A DNA stretch of 64,000 nt from Flavobacterium sp. MDT1-60 (GTDB lineage: Bacteria > Bacteroidota > Bacteroidia > Flavobacteriales > Flavobacteriaceae), in NCBI RefSeq assembly GCF_014844035.1, contig NZ_CP062159.1, forward strand, positions 5,208,001 to 5,272,000. The letters are read 5' to 3'. Each line of letters begins with the position of its first letter. Position 1 is the stretch's first letter. The position numbers and the translations under genes are program-made. The notes beneath the pieces are model-generated. The model had not been told where the DNA came from. It was given only the letters and a program-made list of their open reading frames with translations, and ran no database searches. Of this stretch, positions 24,260-34,310 are shown piece after piece.

Positions 24260-26257
24260 TTAATCTACGTTGTCGTGCAAAAATGAATTGTTTGAACGCA
24301 ATTGTAAATCGTTATTACTATCAGTACCAACAGATATTCTTGAATTGGTTGTATTCGACTGATTATTTGAAAGATCAATACCTAATCTTTTGTAAGCAGG
24401 TTCTTTTTCAAGTTCATCAATTCTCGAAACATTATTATGGAATTTATAGTTAAATTCTTTTAGTTTCTTTCTTCTTTCTTCAGCTCTTAAACGTAACGTT
24501 TCTTCGATAGTCAATTCCATTGGAGAAACATTTGAAGTCGTTGAGAAATCAGCTTCCTGAGCAAAATCAACCTTTTGTTTCAACTGAATATTCAATTCAG
24601 CAGGAATTACATCTTCTACCGCTTTTTCAATTGGTTTTGATGTCATCAAATCATTTTCAACCTCCATATATTCTTCTAAAGAATATTTTATAACTCCGTT
24701 TTCAGCAACTTCTGTTACCGGTACGAATTGTACAGGATCGTTAACTTTGATATTACGTGTTTCGTTTGTTAATTCGAATAAAATCTTAGTCTCTTCAACA
24801 ACCGGTTCTTTTTTTACTTCTGGCTCAGTTCTGAAAAGAGGCAAATCAAAAGAGAAAGTTGTTTGTTCTTCTCTTTCAAAAGTCCTTTGCTGAACTGGTT
24901 TTACTTCCTGAACAAATTCTGCTGCCGGAGCTGAAATAGTAAAATCGATATCTGTAATTGGCGAAACGATTTCAAAAGTTACATCAAGATTTTTGATAAA
25001 CTCTGACATCACTACTAACTCTTCCTGATTGATAGTTGGAGCAACTGCAACTGGAGCAACAGGAGTTGGAACTATTGGAGCAATCGTATTAGCAAAAGGC
25101 TCATCTTCCATTAATTCAAAAACAACTTTTTCTTCTGATTTCGCAGTAGGTGTTTCAGCATTTAAATCAAAAGAGGTAACCGTTTTATTCGTTAAATTAT
25201 GAACACTTCTTTGTTCATCTTCTAACGTATGAATGATTTTCTTAGGTTCTGTATTTACAATTTCATTTTGTTGTTCAACATCAAAACCAGTCGCAATAAT
25301 AGTTACCGCAATAGCCTCGCCAAGAGTTTCATCTTCACCAACTCCCATGATAATATTAGCATTATAACCTGCTTCTGCCTGGATGTGATCGTTGATTTCT
25401 CCAATTTCATCAAGCGTGATTTCATTAGATCCAGAAACGATAAGCAACAATACGTTTTTGGCTCCTGTAATTTTGTTGTCGTTTAATAACGGAGAGTCCA
25501 ATGCTGAAATAATAGCTTCTTTTGCTCTGTTTTCACCTGTAGCAACAGAAGATCCCATGATCGCAGTTCCACTGTTTGACAAAACAGTTTTTGCGTCACG
25601 TAAATCGATATTTTGAGTATAGTGGTGCGTAATTACTTCAGCAATACCTCTTGAGGCTGTTGCCAAAACTTCATCCGCTTTAGAGAATCCTGCCTTAAAA
25701 CCAAGATTTCCGTATACTTCTCTTAACTTGTTATTATTGATAACGATTAACGAATCGACTTGTTTACGTAATTTTTCGATTCCTAAAAGGGCTTGTTCCT
25801 GACGAACTTTCCCTTCAAACTGAAACGGAATTGTTACGATACCAACCGTTAAAATCTCTCTTTCTTTTGCTAATTGTGCAATTACCGGAGCAGCACCCGT
25901 ACCTGTTCCACCACCCATACCAGCGGTAATAAATACCATCTTAGTACCACGGTCTAACATTTTTTCGATATCAGCGATACTTTCAATAGCAGATTGTTGT
26001 CCTACATCAGGATTTGCTCCTGCTCCAAGACCCTCTGTTAAGTTCATCCCTAACTGAATTTTATTTGGTACAGCACTATTCTGAAGTGCTTGCGAATCTG
26101 TATTACAAACGATAAAATCTACCCCTTTAATACCTTGTTTAAACATGTGGTTGATTGCGTTACTTCCGCCTCCTCCTACACCTATTACTTTGATTACATT
26201 TGATTGGTTTTTTGGTAAATCAAATGAAATACTTCCAAATTCTGAGTTGCTCATCAT
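24260..26257 (-). CDS. ftsZ: Cell division protein FtsZ
   Basis: A tubulin-like GTPase that polymerises into the division ring at mid-cell. The start at M-M-S-N-S-E-F-G-S-I (26257) gives about 665 residues; the longer open frame to 26314 needs a TTG start. The nucleotide-binding G-V-G-G-G-G-S-N-A is at about 27-35, and the tubulin signature G-G-G-T-G-T-G at about 115-121. After the GTPase and C-terminal domains (to about 320) there is a very long acidic linker of about 300 residues and a final helix-like tail ending F-L-H-D-N-V-D. Long linkers are usual in Bacteroidota FtsZ. It is 84 bases after ftsA and followed by a strong terminator. Confidence 0.97.
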   Translation of the reverse strand: MMSNSEFGSISFDLPKNQSNVIKVIGVGGGGSNAINHMFKQGIKGVDFIVCNTDSQALQNSAVPNKIQLGMNLTEGLGAGANPDVGQQSAIESIADIEKMLDRGTKMVFITAGMGGGTGTGAAPVIAQLAKEREILTVGIVTIPFQFEGKVRQEQALLGIEKLRKQVDSLIVINNNKLREVYGNLGFKAGFSKADEVLATASRGIAEVITHHYTQNIDLRDAKTVLSNSGTAIMGSSVATGENRAKEAIISALDSPLLNDNKITGAKNVLLLIVSGSNEITLDEIGEINDHIQAEAGYNANIIMGVGEDETLGEAIAVTIIATGFDVEQQNEIVNTEPKKIIHTLEDEQRSVHNLTNKTVTSFDLNAETPTAKSEEKVVFELMEDEPFANTIAPIVPTPVAPVAVAPTINQEELVVMSEFIKNLDVTFEIVSPITDIDFTISAPAAEFVQEVKPVQQRTFEREEQTTFSFDLPLFRTEPEVKKEPVVEETKILFELTNETRNIKVNDPVQFVPVTEVAENGVIKYSLEEYMEVENDLMTSKPIEKAVEDVIPAELNIQLKQKVDFAQEADFSTTSNVSPMELTIEETLRLRAEERRKKLKEFNYKFHNNVSRIDELEKEPAYKRLGIDLSNNQSNTTNSRISVGTDSNNDLQLRSNNSFLHDNVD

Positions 26258-26341
26258 CTTTTTGGTTTTGAAATTCTTATTAAATACATTTTTTACTTCT
26301 TGACTTGGGGCCAATAGTAATCCTTTTCGTCTATTATTATT

Positions 26342-27766
26342 TTATTCTGCGTTGTCTAAAAAATCTTTGATTTTATCGACATAACGATCAAAAAATGATC
26401 TTCTTATTTTTGTTTCGGTAGATTCTGCTTCAACTGTAGTATTATTTCTAACTTCTCTTGACTGCTCTATAGTTTCTACTCTTTCAACGTAGTTTTCTTC
26501 AACTTCGTATCGTTGTTGTACCGGTTGTTGTGCCTGAGGTGGAACATTTCTGTAAACCACTTTTGGCTGTTCGTTAACCAACTCCATTCTAACAGCGCTT
26601 TGTGTACTGTTTTCGATGCTGTTCATTACCAGACCAACTGCAGTTGCAAACAACGGGCTGGAAATTTCTTCGCTTGAATTTCCTGCTAAATGCTCATTTG
26701 GATATCCAATTCTGGTGTCCATTCCGGTAATGTACTCTACTAATTGTTTAATATGTTTTAGTTGAGCTCCACCACCTGTAAGAACGATTCCGGCAATTAA
26801 TTTTTTACGAGGATCTTCGTGTCCGTACGCTTTAATTTCGGCAAAAACCTGTTCAATAATTTCCACCACACGGGCGTGGATAATTTTAGATAAGTTTTTA
26901 AGCGAAATTTCTTTTGGCTCTCTGCCTCTTAATCCTGGAATAGAAACAATTTCGTTGTCTTTATTTTCACCCGGCCAGGCCGATCCAAATTTTATCTTTA
27001 AAAGCTCTGCCTGTTTTTCAATAATCGAACATCCTTCTTTGATGTCTTCTGTAATTACATTTCCTCCGAAAGGGATTACAGCAGTATGACGAATGATTCC
27101 ATCTTTAAAAATGGCTAAATCTGTTGTTCCGCCACCAATATCGATAAGCGCAACACCAGCTTCTTTTTCTTCCTGACTCAAAACAGCATCTGCCGAAGCC
27201 AATGGTTCTAATGTCAATCCTGATAATTCAATTCCTGAACTCTGAATACATCTTCCAACATTTCTGATAGAAGAGGCCTGCCCAACTACAACGTGAAAAC
27301 TAGATTCCAGTCTTCCACCGTACATTCCGATTGGTTCTTTAATTTCAGATTGTCCGTCAATTTTAAATTCCTGAGGCAAAACGTGAATGATTTCTTCTCC
27401 CGGTAACATGGCCAGTTTATTTACCTGGTCAATCAAAAGCTGAATATCTTTTTCGCCAATTACTTCTTCCGGATTGCTACGGCTGATGTAATCTGTATGC
27501 TGAATACTTCTGATGTGTTGTCCGGCAATACCCACAACAACATCTTTTATTTTATAACCTGAATTGTTTTCTGCTTCTAAAATAGCTTGTTGAATTGATT
27601 GGATAGTTTGTGTAATGTTGTTTACAACACCTCTCGCAACACCCAAACTTTTGGATTTCCCAATACCCAAAATTTCCAACTTGCCATACTCGTTCTTTTT
27701 GCCTATCATGGCAACGATTTTGGTTGTTCCAATATCTAGACCTACTGCAATGTTATCTTTTTCCAT
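26342..27766 (-). CDS. ftsA: Cell division protein FtsA
   Basis: A 474-residue actin-fold ATPase that tethers FtsZ to the membrane. Phosphate-binding loops are visible: V-G-L-D-I-G-T-T-K-I at about 8-17 and A-L-I-D-I-G-G-G-T-T-D-L-A at about 206-218, with V-L-T-G-G-G-A-Q near 330. The C-terminal 90 residues are a Gln/Glu-rich linker followed by an amphipathic end, R-R-S-F-F-D-R-Y-V-D-K-I-K-D-F-L, the membrane-targeting helix. The start lies 6 bases after the ftsQ stop. Confidence 0.96.
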   Translation of the reverse strand: MEKDNIAVGLDIGTTKIVAMIGKKNEYGKLEILGIGKSKSLGVARGVVNNITQTIQSIQQAILEAENNSGYKIKDVVVGIAGQHIRSIQHTDYISRSNPEEVIGEKDIQLLIDQVNKLAMLPGEEIIHVLPQEFKIDGQSEIKEPIGMYGGRLESSFHVVVGQASSIRNVGRCIQSSGIELSGLTLEPLASADAVLSQEEKEAGVALIDIGGGTTDLAIFKDGIIRHTAVIPFGGNVITEDIKEGCSIIEKQAELLKIKFGSAWPGENKDNEIVSIPGLRGREPKEISLKNLSKIIHARVVEIIEQVFAEIKAYGHEDPRKKLIAGIVLTGGGAQLKHIKQLVEYITGMDTRIGYPNEHLAGNSSEEISSPLFATAVGLVMNSIENSTQSAVRMELVNEQPKVVYRNVPPQAQQPVQQRYEVEENYVERVETIEQSREVRNNTTVEAESTETKIRRSFFDRYVDKIKDFLDNAE

Positions 27767-27772
27767 TTTCTA

Positions 27773-28495
27773 TTATTTTGTGCAAACTACTTGTTCCGTA
27801 AACCTAAGGTCAATTTTTTTGTATTTGTATAACGAACTATCTAAAACTGCTTTTTGAAAAAAGGCTTTATAGTTTTTAAATTTCTTATCAACATTCATCG
27901 TTCTGCCAAAATCGATGAAGTAATCATAATTTCTATTAAACATTTTTAGGCTACCATTAGGCATAATTTGAATTGCAATGATGTTTTTTTTCAAAAACGC
28001 ATCGTCATAAATTGTGCGAAATAAGGTAGCTAAATCTTCGTTATTTTTTTCATTTATTGCCCCCGAAACAAGAGGAACCCGCGCCGTAAAATTGTCTGAT
28101 AAAGGCATTTTATTACCCTCATAGTCAATATAAAAAGAGTTATCACCATCATAAACTCTCGCTATTGGTGTCTTCTGTTTTACTATCGCTTTTAGAACCC
28201 CGTCGATACTTACAAAAACATCTGACTTCTCAATCATGTCTTGCGTATCAAGGGTTTTTTCTATGTTATTCAAATCTAACTCATCTTTTCGGATACTGGA
28301 AGCGTCTCTTTTATTTTCTATTAACAATTTATTAACCGATTCCGGCTTAACAAACAGTGTGTTTTCTCCCACAAAAACAACCATAGATTTTTTCAATTTT
28401 CGATCGCCATTTCGATGTTGAGCGAACGAATACAAAAAAAGTACAAGCCCAAAAATGAGAATCAATCGAATATTTGTCCAATTAAATATTTTCAT
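27773..28495 (-). CDS. ftsQ: Cell division protein FtsQ
   Basis: A 240-residue protein with one N-terminal membrane segment (residues about 9-25, I-R-L-I-L-I-F-G-L-V-L-F-L) and a periplasmic part with the FtsQ/DivIB features: V-N-K-L-L-I-E-N as a short POTRA-like region, then K-Q-K-T-P-I-A-R-V, F-Y-I-D-Y-E-G-N-K-M-P-L, and I-D-F-G-R near the end. It links early and late division proteins. It overlaps murC by 14 bases and lies just before ftsA, the standard position. Confidence 0.92.
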   Translation of the reverse strand: MKIFNWTNIRLILIFGLVLFLYSFAQHRNGDRKLKKSMVVFVGENTLFVKPESVNKLLIENKRDASSIRKDELDLNNIEKTLDTQDMIEKSDVFVSIDGVLKAIVKQKTPIARVYDGDNSFYIDYEGNKMPLSDNFTARVPLVSGAINEKNNEDLATLFRTIYDDAFLKKNIIAIQIMPNGSLKMFNRNYDYFIDFGRTMNVDKKFKNYKAFFQKAVLDSSLYKYKKIDLRFTEQVVCTK

Positions 28496-29831
28496 TTAGC
28501 ATTTTTTTAATTGACGGAACCATTTCACCAATATCACCAGCTCCTATTGTCACAATTATTGGCGCATCACTGGCTTTGATTTCCGCTAATAAATCATTTT
28601 TTGCAACAATTTTTTTGTTCGAACTTGTCATTTTTCCTAACAGCCAATCAGATGTAATTCCTTCCATCGGTAATTCGCGTGCCGGGTAAATATCCATTAA
28701 AAACACTTCATCAAATTGTGATAAACTTTCAGCAAATCCATCAGCAAAATCTCTTGTTCTGCTAAATAAATGCGGCTGAAAAATTGCCAAAACTTTACGC
28801 CCTGGATACAATTCCGTAACAGCCTGATGCACAGCATTTATTTCTGTTGGATGATGTGCATAATCATCTATATAAACCAAATTATCAGATTTAATCTGGT
28901 AAGAAAAACGTCTTCTGATTCCGTTAAATGAAGCAATGGCTTTTGCAATGGAGTCGGTCGGGGTGCCAAACGTTTTAGCCATTGCAATAGCCATCAGTCC
29001 ATTCATTAAATTGTGTTTTCCAGGCAATCCAAAATGCAGGTCTTTCATGATTTCTGATGGTGTCTGCACATCAAAAACATAACTTCCATCTTCAATACGA
29101 ACATTGAACGCCTTATATACAGCATCTTCATTTATAGCACATTGAACTCCTTCAAGAGGCAATTCTTTGGTTATAAAGAGTTTGCTTTTGTCTTCAACTT
29201 TCGAAGCAAATTCTACAAACGAAGCCTCAATAGCATCGCTCGTTCCGTAAATATCTAAATGATCAGCATCCATAGAAGTGATACAGGCAATATTTGGATG
29301 CAAATGTAAAAATGAACGGTCAAACTCATCAGCTTCTACAACAGTTACTGTTTTTCCGGTTCCAATTAAATTTGAATTATAATTCTCTACAATTCCGCCC
29401 ACAAAAGCAGTTACATCTGCACCACTTTCATATAAAATATGACCCAGAATACTTGATGTTGTTGTTTTTCCGTGTGTTCCGGCAACTGCGAAACTAAAAG
29501 TATCTTTAGTAATGATTCCTAAAACTTCAGCGCGCTTTTTAATTTCATAATTTCTTTCGATAAAATAATTCCATTCCGAATGTGTTTTTGGAACTGCAGG
29601 GGTAAAAATCACCAACGTATTCTCTATAAAATAATCACTTGGAATCAAATTAATATTATCTTCAAAATGAATATCAATACCGCTTTCAATTAATTCATTT
29701 GTCAACATTGACGGCGTTTTATCGTAACCTGAAACCTGTTTCCCGATATATTTGAAATAACGGGCCAGCGCACTCATTCCGATGCCTCCAATGCCAATAA
29801 AATAAACGTTCTGTATTTGATTTAAATTCAT
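28482..29831 (-). CDS. murC: UDP-N-acetylmuramate--L-alanine ligase
   Basis: A 449-residue cytoplasmic Mur ligase that adds L-alanine to UDP-MurNAc, the first step of stem-peptide synthesis. The N-terminal nucleotide-sugar domain starts V-Y-F-I-G-I-G-G-I-G-M-S-A-L-A. The ATP loop A-G-T-H-G-K-T-T-T-S is at about 117-126. Later motifs are D-A-D-H-L-D-I-Y and D-D-Y-A-H-H-P-T-E. Length is normal. A 154-base gap separates it from murG. Confidence 0.96.
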   Translation of the reverse strand: MNLNQIQNVYFIGIGGIGMSALARYFKYIGKQVSGYDKTPSMLTNELIESGIDIHFEDNINLIPSDYFIENTLVIFTPAVPKTHSEWNYFIERNYEIKKRAEVLGIITKDTFSFAVAGTHGKTTTSSILGHILYESGADVTAFVGGIVENYNSNLIGTGKTVTVVEADEFDRSFLHLHPNIACITSMDADHLDIYGTSDAIEASFVEFASKVEDKSKLFITKELPLEGVQCAINEDAVYKAFNVRIEDGSYVFDVQTPSEIMKDLHFGLPGKHNLMNGLMAIAMAKTFGTPTDSIAKAIASFNGIRRRFSYQIKSDNLVYIDDYAHHPTEINAVHQAVTELYPGRKVLAIFQPHLFSRTRDFADGFAESLSQFDEVFLMDIYPARELPMEGITSDWLLGKMTSSNKKIVAKNDLLAEIKASDAPIIVTIGAGDIGEMVPSIKKMLNENI

Positions 29832-29985
29832 TTTAATTTTATTTTTTGGGCTATTTACATCTAGTTTTATTTTGTAAAAAACTAGCTATTAAGCCTTTGT
29901 ACTTTATCTTCTTTAATAACCCAAAATACCTAAAATAGCATTCTGTTTTCTTTCTCGTGTTCTATAATTTTGGGCAAAATTTATA

Positions 29986-31071
29986 TTATAACAACTTTTT
30001 AATTTCGTCTACGATAACTTTTGTTGCATTTGGCATTGCCAATTTTTTAATGTTTGCACTTAATTGTTTCTGCTTTCCGTCATCTTTCAATAGAGCTTCA
30101 AAAACAATACTAAATTGACTGTCCAATTCTGATTCTTTCAATAAAATAGCGCCTTTTGCTTCTACAATTGCCTGTGCATTTTTTGTCTGATGATCTTCGG
30201 CTACATTTGGCGACGGAATAAAAATTACTGGTTTCCCAACAATACACAACTCCGAAACCGATGATGCTCCGGCACGTGAAATAATCACATCTGCAGCAGC
30301 ATAAACAAAATCCATTCTTTCAATGAAATCAACTACTCGTACGTTTTGCTGATTGTGTTTTTTATAATCTTCAAAATATAATTTCCCGCATTGCCAAATA
30401 ATCTGAACATCCTGCGAAAGCATACTCTGCAGTTCTTTTTCAATTAACTGATTCACTCTTCTGGCGCCTAAACTTCCGCCCAAAACCAAAAGCGTTTTCT
30501 TATTCGGATCTAAACCATAAAAAGCAATTGCTTCCTCCTTTTTACTTTCGATATCAATTAAATCCTGACGAACCGGATTTCCAGTCAATACGATTTTTTC
30601 TTTTGGAAAAAACCGTTCTAAATTTTCATACGCAACACAAATGGCATTTGCCCTTTTGCTTAGTAATTTATTCGTAATTCCAGGAAAAGAATTTTGTTCC
30701 TGAATCACTGTTGGAATTCCTGCCTGACCTGCAGCTTGCAATAAAGGCCCACTGGCAAAACCGCCTGTGCCTATAACTACATTTGGCTTAAATTGTCTGA
30801 TGATTCTTCTTGACTCTAATAAACTTGTTGCCAATTTTAATGGAAACATCAAATTTTGCAATGTCAGCTTTCTTTGTAAACCTGCAATCCAAAGCCCTTT
30901 TATTTCATAACCTGCCTGAGGCACTTTTTGCATTTCCATTTTATCCTTTGCACCTACAAAAAGGAATTCAGCATCAGGAAATTGTAATTTTAATTCATTT
31001 GCAATCGCAATCGCAGGATAGATATGCCCTCCTGTACCGCCACCACTTAGTATGAATTTATAATTTGTCAT
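29986..31071 (-). CDS. murG: UDP-GlcNAc:lipid I N-acetylglucosaminyltransferase
   Basis: A 361-residue membrane-associated GT28 enzyme that converts lipid I to lipid II. The N-terminal [11 protein letters not shown] loop is at residues 10-20. Later motifs are [18 protein letters not shown] near 125 and [11 protein letters not shown] near 270 (donor site). Neighbours ftsW and murC confirm the call. Confidence 0.96.
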   Translation of the reverse strand: MTNYKFILSGGGTGGHIYPAIAIANELKLQFPDAEFLFVGAKDKMEMQKVPQAGYEIKGLWIAGLQRKLTLQNLMFPLKLATSLLESRRIIRQFKPNVVIGTGGFASGPLLQAAGQAGIPTVIQEQNSFPGITNKLLSKRANAICVAYENLERFFPKEKIVLTGNPVRQDLIDIESKKEEAIAFYGLDPNKKTLLVLGGSLGARRVNQLIEKELQSMLSQDVQIIWQCGKLYFEDYKKHNQQNVRVVDFIERMDFVYAAADVIISRAGASSVSELCIVGKPVIFIPSPNVAEDHQTKNAQAIVEAKGAILLKESELDSQFSIVFEALLKDDGKQKQLSANIKKLAMPNATKVIVDEIKKLL

Positions 31072-31113
31072 CTTTTAAAAATTTTACTCTTTAAAAACTA
31101 TTCTGTTCTTAAC

Positions 31114-32430
31114 TTATTTATTTAAAACGGCATTAATAGGATTTCTCGAATTGTCCTCAATTGAATACATCATTCCTTCTTCTTCATATGTTTTTTCATC
31201 AGCAGGTAAATCTTCTTCTGCCAATTCTTTATCAATTAATCTTTGAAGTGCTTCTTTTCTTCTTTCTTTCTCTTCTTTTTCTTCGGCTATTTCTTCATCT
31301 TTTTTAGTTACGCTGATGATAATTCCGAGAGAGAAACAAGTCATCCAAATTGAACTACCTCCACTACTAATCAGCGGAAGTGTCTGCCCCGTTACCGGTA
31401 ATAATTCAACTGCAACCGCCATATTGATCATCGCCTGAAATATCATTGGAAAACCGAGCCCAACGACGACTAACTTCCCAAATAACGTAGTTGCTTTATG
31501 AGATGCAATGACAAATCGGAACAGCAATAATAAATACAAAAGCAATATCGAAACCCCTCCCACTAAACCATATTCTTCAACTATAATGGCATAAATAAAA
31601 TCGGAAGAAGATTGTGGCAAAAAGTTCTTCTGAACGCTTTTTCCTGGTCCTAATCCGCCTAATCTTCCAGATGCAATCGCAATTTTCGCTTTTTCAATTT
31701 GGTAATCATCTTCATCAGGCTTGTCTGTGGTAAAGTTCGTAATACGACTTTCCCAGGTTGATACCCTGCTAAAGAATCTTGAATCCGGAAAAGCTTTAGC
31801 TACCAAAAGAAAAAACGCCAGCATTGCAATTCCTGAACCTATAATAAAACCAATATACTTTAATGGATATTTACCAATAAATGTTAACATCATAACCATA
31901 GCGAAAATCAACGCTGTGGTCGAAAAGTTCGCAGGCAAAATAAGTACCAATGTGATAAAAACCGGTACCCAAAGCTGTATGAATGAAACCTGAAAAGGTT
32001 CATTTTCCTCTTTCTTTTTTGACAAATAGCGTGCTACAAAAATAAACAGCACAATAGCAGCCAAAGTTGAAGTCTGAAATGTGATTCCGATAAACGGCAC
32101 CTGAATCCAACGACTTGCATTTGCTCCGGCAATTACGGTTCCTTTCAACAATGTATAAAGAAGCAAAAACCAAACAATCGGCAAAGCTATTTTTGAAATC
32201 GCCCGGAAATAATGATAAGGCACTTTATGAACCCAATAAATAATCAGGAAACCGATACAAATATGAGCCAGGTGTTTTACCAAATAACCCAAAGTATTTC
32301 CGGTTCCGTGACCGATGTAGGCTAAATTACTACTCGCACTAAAAACAGGCATAAACGAAAACAGCGCTAATAAAGCCACGAATGACCATATTACTCTATC
32401 TCCTTTTAATTTGTTAACCAATTCTTTCAT
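31114..32430 (-). CDS. ftsW: Lipid II polymerase FtsW
   Basis: A SEDS-family glycosyltransferase with about ten membrane segments that polymerises lipid II at the septum with its partner penicillin-binding protein. The ATG at 32430 (M-K-E-L-V-N-K-L-K-G-D) is preferred over a TTG at 32445. Signature segments are G-K-S-V-Q-K-N-F-L-P-Q-S-S-S-D-F-I-Y-A and P-V-T-G-Q-T-L-P-L-I-S-S-G-G-S-S-I-W. The C-terminal 70 residues are a long, highly charged cytoplasmic tail (E-E-K-E-E-K-E-R-R-K). Confidence 0.95.
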   Translation of the reverse strand: MKELVNKLKGDRVIWSFVALLALFSFMPVFSASSNLAYIGHGTGNTLGYLVKHLAHICIGFLIIYWVHKVPYHYFRAISKIALPIVWFLLLYTLLKGTVIAGANASRWIQVPFIGITFQTSTLAAIVLFIFVARYLSKKKEENEPFQVSFIQLWVPVFITLVLILPANFSTTALIFAMVMMLTFIGKYPLKYIGFIIGSGIAMLAFFLLVAKAFPDSRFFSRVSTWESRITNFTTDKPDEDDYQIEKAKIAIASGRLGGLGPGKSVQKNFLPQSSSDFIYAIIVEEYGLVGGVSILLLYLLLLFRFVIASHKATTLFGKLVVVGLGFPMIFQAMINMAVAVELLPVTGQTLPLISSGGSSIWMTCFSLGIIISVTKKDEEIAEEKEEKERRKEALQRLIDKELAEEDLPADEKTYEEEGMMYSIEDNSRNPINAVLNK

Positions 32431-32446
32431 AGTGCTTAGTTTCAAG

Positions 32447-32508
32447 TTTTTCTTGTTTCAGGTTTCAAGTTCCCACATAACGTGAAACTTGAAACTTGAA
32501 ACTTTTTT
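32447..32508. repeat. Inverted-repeat spacer between murD and ftsW
   Basis: GTTTCAAGTT (32462-32471) pairs with AACTTGAAAC (32486-32495), followed on the plus strand by a T-run. A partial extra copy (GTTTCAAG) lies at about 32449. On the minus strand, which the operon uses, it has no trailing T-run, so it probably does not stop dcw transcription. Confidence 0.55.
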
Positions 32509-32509
32509 T

Positions 32510-33841
32510 CTACAAGTTATGTACAGCTTGTTTGAATTGTTTTCCACGATCTTCATAGTTTTCGAATAAATCGAAACTTGCGCAGGCTGGAGACAATAAA
32601 ACAGCATCACCTTTTTCTGTTAATTTCTGTGCTGTTTTTACAGCATCATTCATATTGTTCACTTCCACCATGATATCAACTACGTTGCCAAAAGCTTCAA
32701 TAATTTTACGATTATCGATTCCTAAGCAGATGATAGCTTTTACTTTTTCACGAACTAGTGACATCAATTCGTTATAATCATTTCCTTTATCAACACCACC
32801 AACAATCCATACGGTTGGAACGTTCATACTGTCTAAAGCAAAGAAAGTAGCGTTTACATTTGTTGCTTTTGAGTCATTGATATATTGAACATTCTGAATT
32901 TTTAATACTTTTTCTAAGCGGTGTTCTACACCTTGAAAATTAGATAAACTTTCGCGAATTGTTGCATTTCTAATTTGCATCAATTTTGCTACAGAGCTTG
33001 CTGCCATTGCGTTTTTCATATTATGTTTTCCTTCTAACGCAATGTATTCTGTTTCCATTGTAAACTCTTCTTGGTTGATCTTTATTTCCATTTTGTTGTT
33101 ATTTATAGAAGCCCCTTCATCGAATTTTTTAGTCAGCGAGAAAGGAATTAATTTTGCTTTTGTTGTGTTGTTTTTTAACCATTCTGCGCTTGCCTCATCA
33201 TCTGCATCGTAAATAAGATAATCGCTTTCGGTCTGATTCATTGTTATTCTGAACTTCGCATCAATATATTTTTGATATTTATACTCATATCGGTCTAAAT
33301 GATCCGGACTAATATTTGTAATTATGGCAATATCTGGCCTATAATCTACAATTCCATCAAGTTGAAAACTACTGAGTTCAAGAACGTATGCATCAAATTT
33401 ATTTTCAGCAACCTGCCAGGCAAAACTTTTTCCGATGTTTCCTCCTAAACCTACATTCAAACCAGCCGATTTCAATAAATGATAGGTCAACATTGTTGTT
33501 GTTGTCTTACCATTACTTCCTGTAATTCCAATTGTAAGTGCTTCTGTAAAAGGTTTAGCAAATTCAATTTCCGAAATAACTTTTACTCCGGCTTCAATCA
33601 GCTTTTTTACTATGGGAGATTTCTCAGGAATCCCCGGGCTTTTCATAACCACATCCGCATTCAAAATCAGATCTTCGGTATGTTGTTCTTCCTCCCAGGC
33701 TATTTTATTAATGATAAGAACTTCTTTATAACTCTCTTTTATCTTTCCAAAATCGGATACAAAAACATCGTATCCCTTTTTCTTCCCTAGAATAGCAGTA
33801 CCTACACCACTTTCTCCTCCTCCTAAAACAACTAATCTCAT
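32510..33841 (-). CDS. murD: UDP-N-acetylmuramoyl-L-alanine--D-glutamate ligase
   Basis: A 443-residue Mur ligase that adds D-glutamate. It begins L-V-V-L-G-G-G-E-S-G-V-G-T-A. The ATP loop I-T-G-S-N-G-K-T-T-T is at about 109-118. Later motifs are N-I-S-P-D-H-L-D-R-Y, E-H-R-L-E, N-D-S-K-A-T-N-V and L-S-P-A-C-A-S-F-D-L-F at the end, all standard MurD signatures. Confidence 0.96.
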   Translation of the reverse strand: MRLVVLGGGESGVGTAILGKKKGYDVFVSDFGKIKESYKEVLIINKIAWEEEQHTEDLILNADVVMKSPGIPEKSPIVKKLIEAGVKVISEIEFAKPFTEALTIGITGSNGKTTTTMLTYHLLKSAGLNVGLGGNIGKSFAWQVAENKFDAYVLELSSFQLDGIVDYRPDIAIITNISPDHLDRYEYKYQKYIDAKFRITMNQTESDYLIYDADDEASAEWLKNNTTKAKLIPFSLTKKFDEGASINNNKMEIKINQEEFTMETEYIALEGKHNMKNAMAASSVAKLMQIRNATIRESLSNFQGVEHRLEKVLKIQNVQYINDSKATNVNATFFALDSMNVPTVWIVGGVDKGNDYNELMSLVREKVKAIICLGIDNRKIIEAFGNVVDIMVEVNNMNDAVKTAQKLTEKGDAVLLSPACASFDLFENYEDRGKQFKQAVHNL

Positions 33842-33850
33842 ACTCTATTT

Positions 33851-34304
33851 AATTAAAAATTGAGAATTAAAAATTAAAAATCACTTGTGACCTTATATTC
33901 TAATTCTTTATTTTCCTTTTAGGGTTATTATAATTTTTGCTAATATTCTGCAAATTTCATCAGCCGACATATAGATACTGTTGAATTCATTTACAGAGAT
34001 ATAATCTGTTGCTTTTAATAATTTCAACCAATAAATAGTTTCTCTTGCTTCCTTATATGAAATCTCAAGCTTAAATAAAAACTCTTTATCAGAACGTCCT
34101 CCAATTGATTCTTCGATATTTGCTCCAATTGAAGTTCCACATCTTAAAATTTGTTTACTTAAAACAAATTCCTTTTTTGTACTGGTCAGATATTTATATA
34201 AATTGATTATTCTAACTGCAAAATCAAATGATTTATCCTGAATAATATTCTCTTTCATTTACAAGAACGTGTAACTTTTAATTTTTAATTCTCAATTTTT
34301 AATT
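33851..34304. mobile_element. Putative cassette bounded by 29-bp inverted repeats
   Basis: The arms 33851-33879 and 34276-34304 are exact reverse complements of each other (start AATTAAAAATTGAG). They frame the four-helix-bundle gene at 33908-34258, which interrupts the otherwise standard mraY-murD junction. No target-site duplication is obvious. It could be a mobilised cassette; the low-complexity AT arms could also be ordinary flanking spacers of that gene type. Confidence 0.45.
33908..34258 (-). CDS. Four-helix-bundle protein (S23/IVP type)
   Basis: A 116-residue helical protein of the four-helix-bundle family first found encoded in 23S rRNA intervening sequences. Recognisable pieces are F-A-V-R-I-I-N-L-Y-K-Y-L, L-S-K-Q-I-L-R-C-G-T-S-I-G-A-N-I-E-E-S and S-Y-K-E-A-R-E-T-I-Y-W-L-K-L-L. 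The family has no proven function and its genes turn up at scattered, variable sites. Here it lies between mraY and murD, where no dcw gene is expected, inside a perfect inverted repeat. It probably has no role in cell-wall synthesis. Confidence 0.85.
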   Translation of the reverse strand: MKENIIQDKSFDFAVRIINLYKYLTSTKKEFVLSKQILRCGTSIGANIEESIGGRSDKEFLFKLEISYKEARETIYWLKLLKATDYISVNEFNSIYMSADEICRILAKIIITLKGK

Positions 34305-34310
34305 GAAATC

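Noticed and set aside
33851..34304. 23S rRNA intervening sequence or rRNA fragment around the four-helix-bundle gene
   Set aside because: The flanks are mraY and murD coding genes and no rRNA sequence is present.
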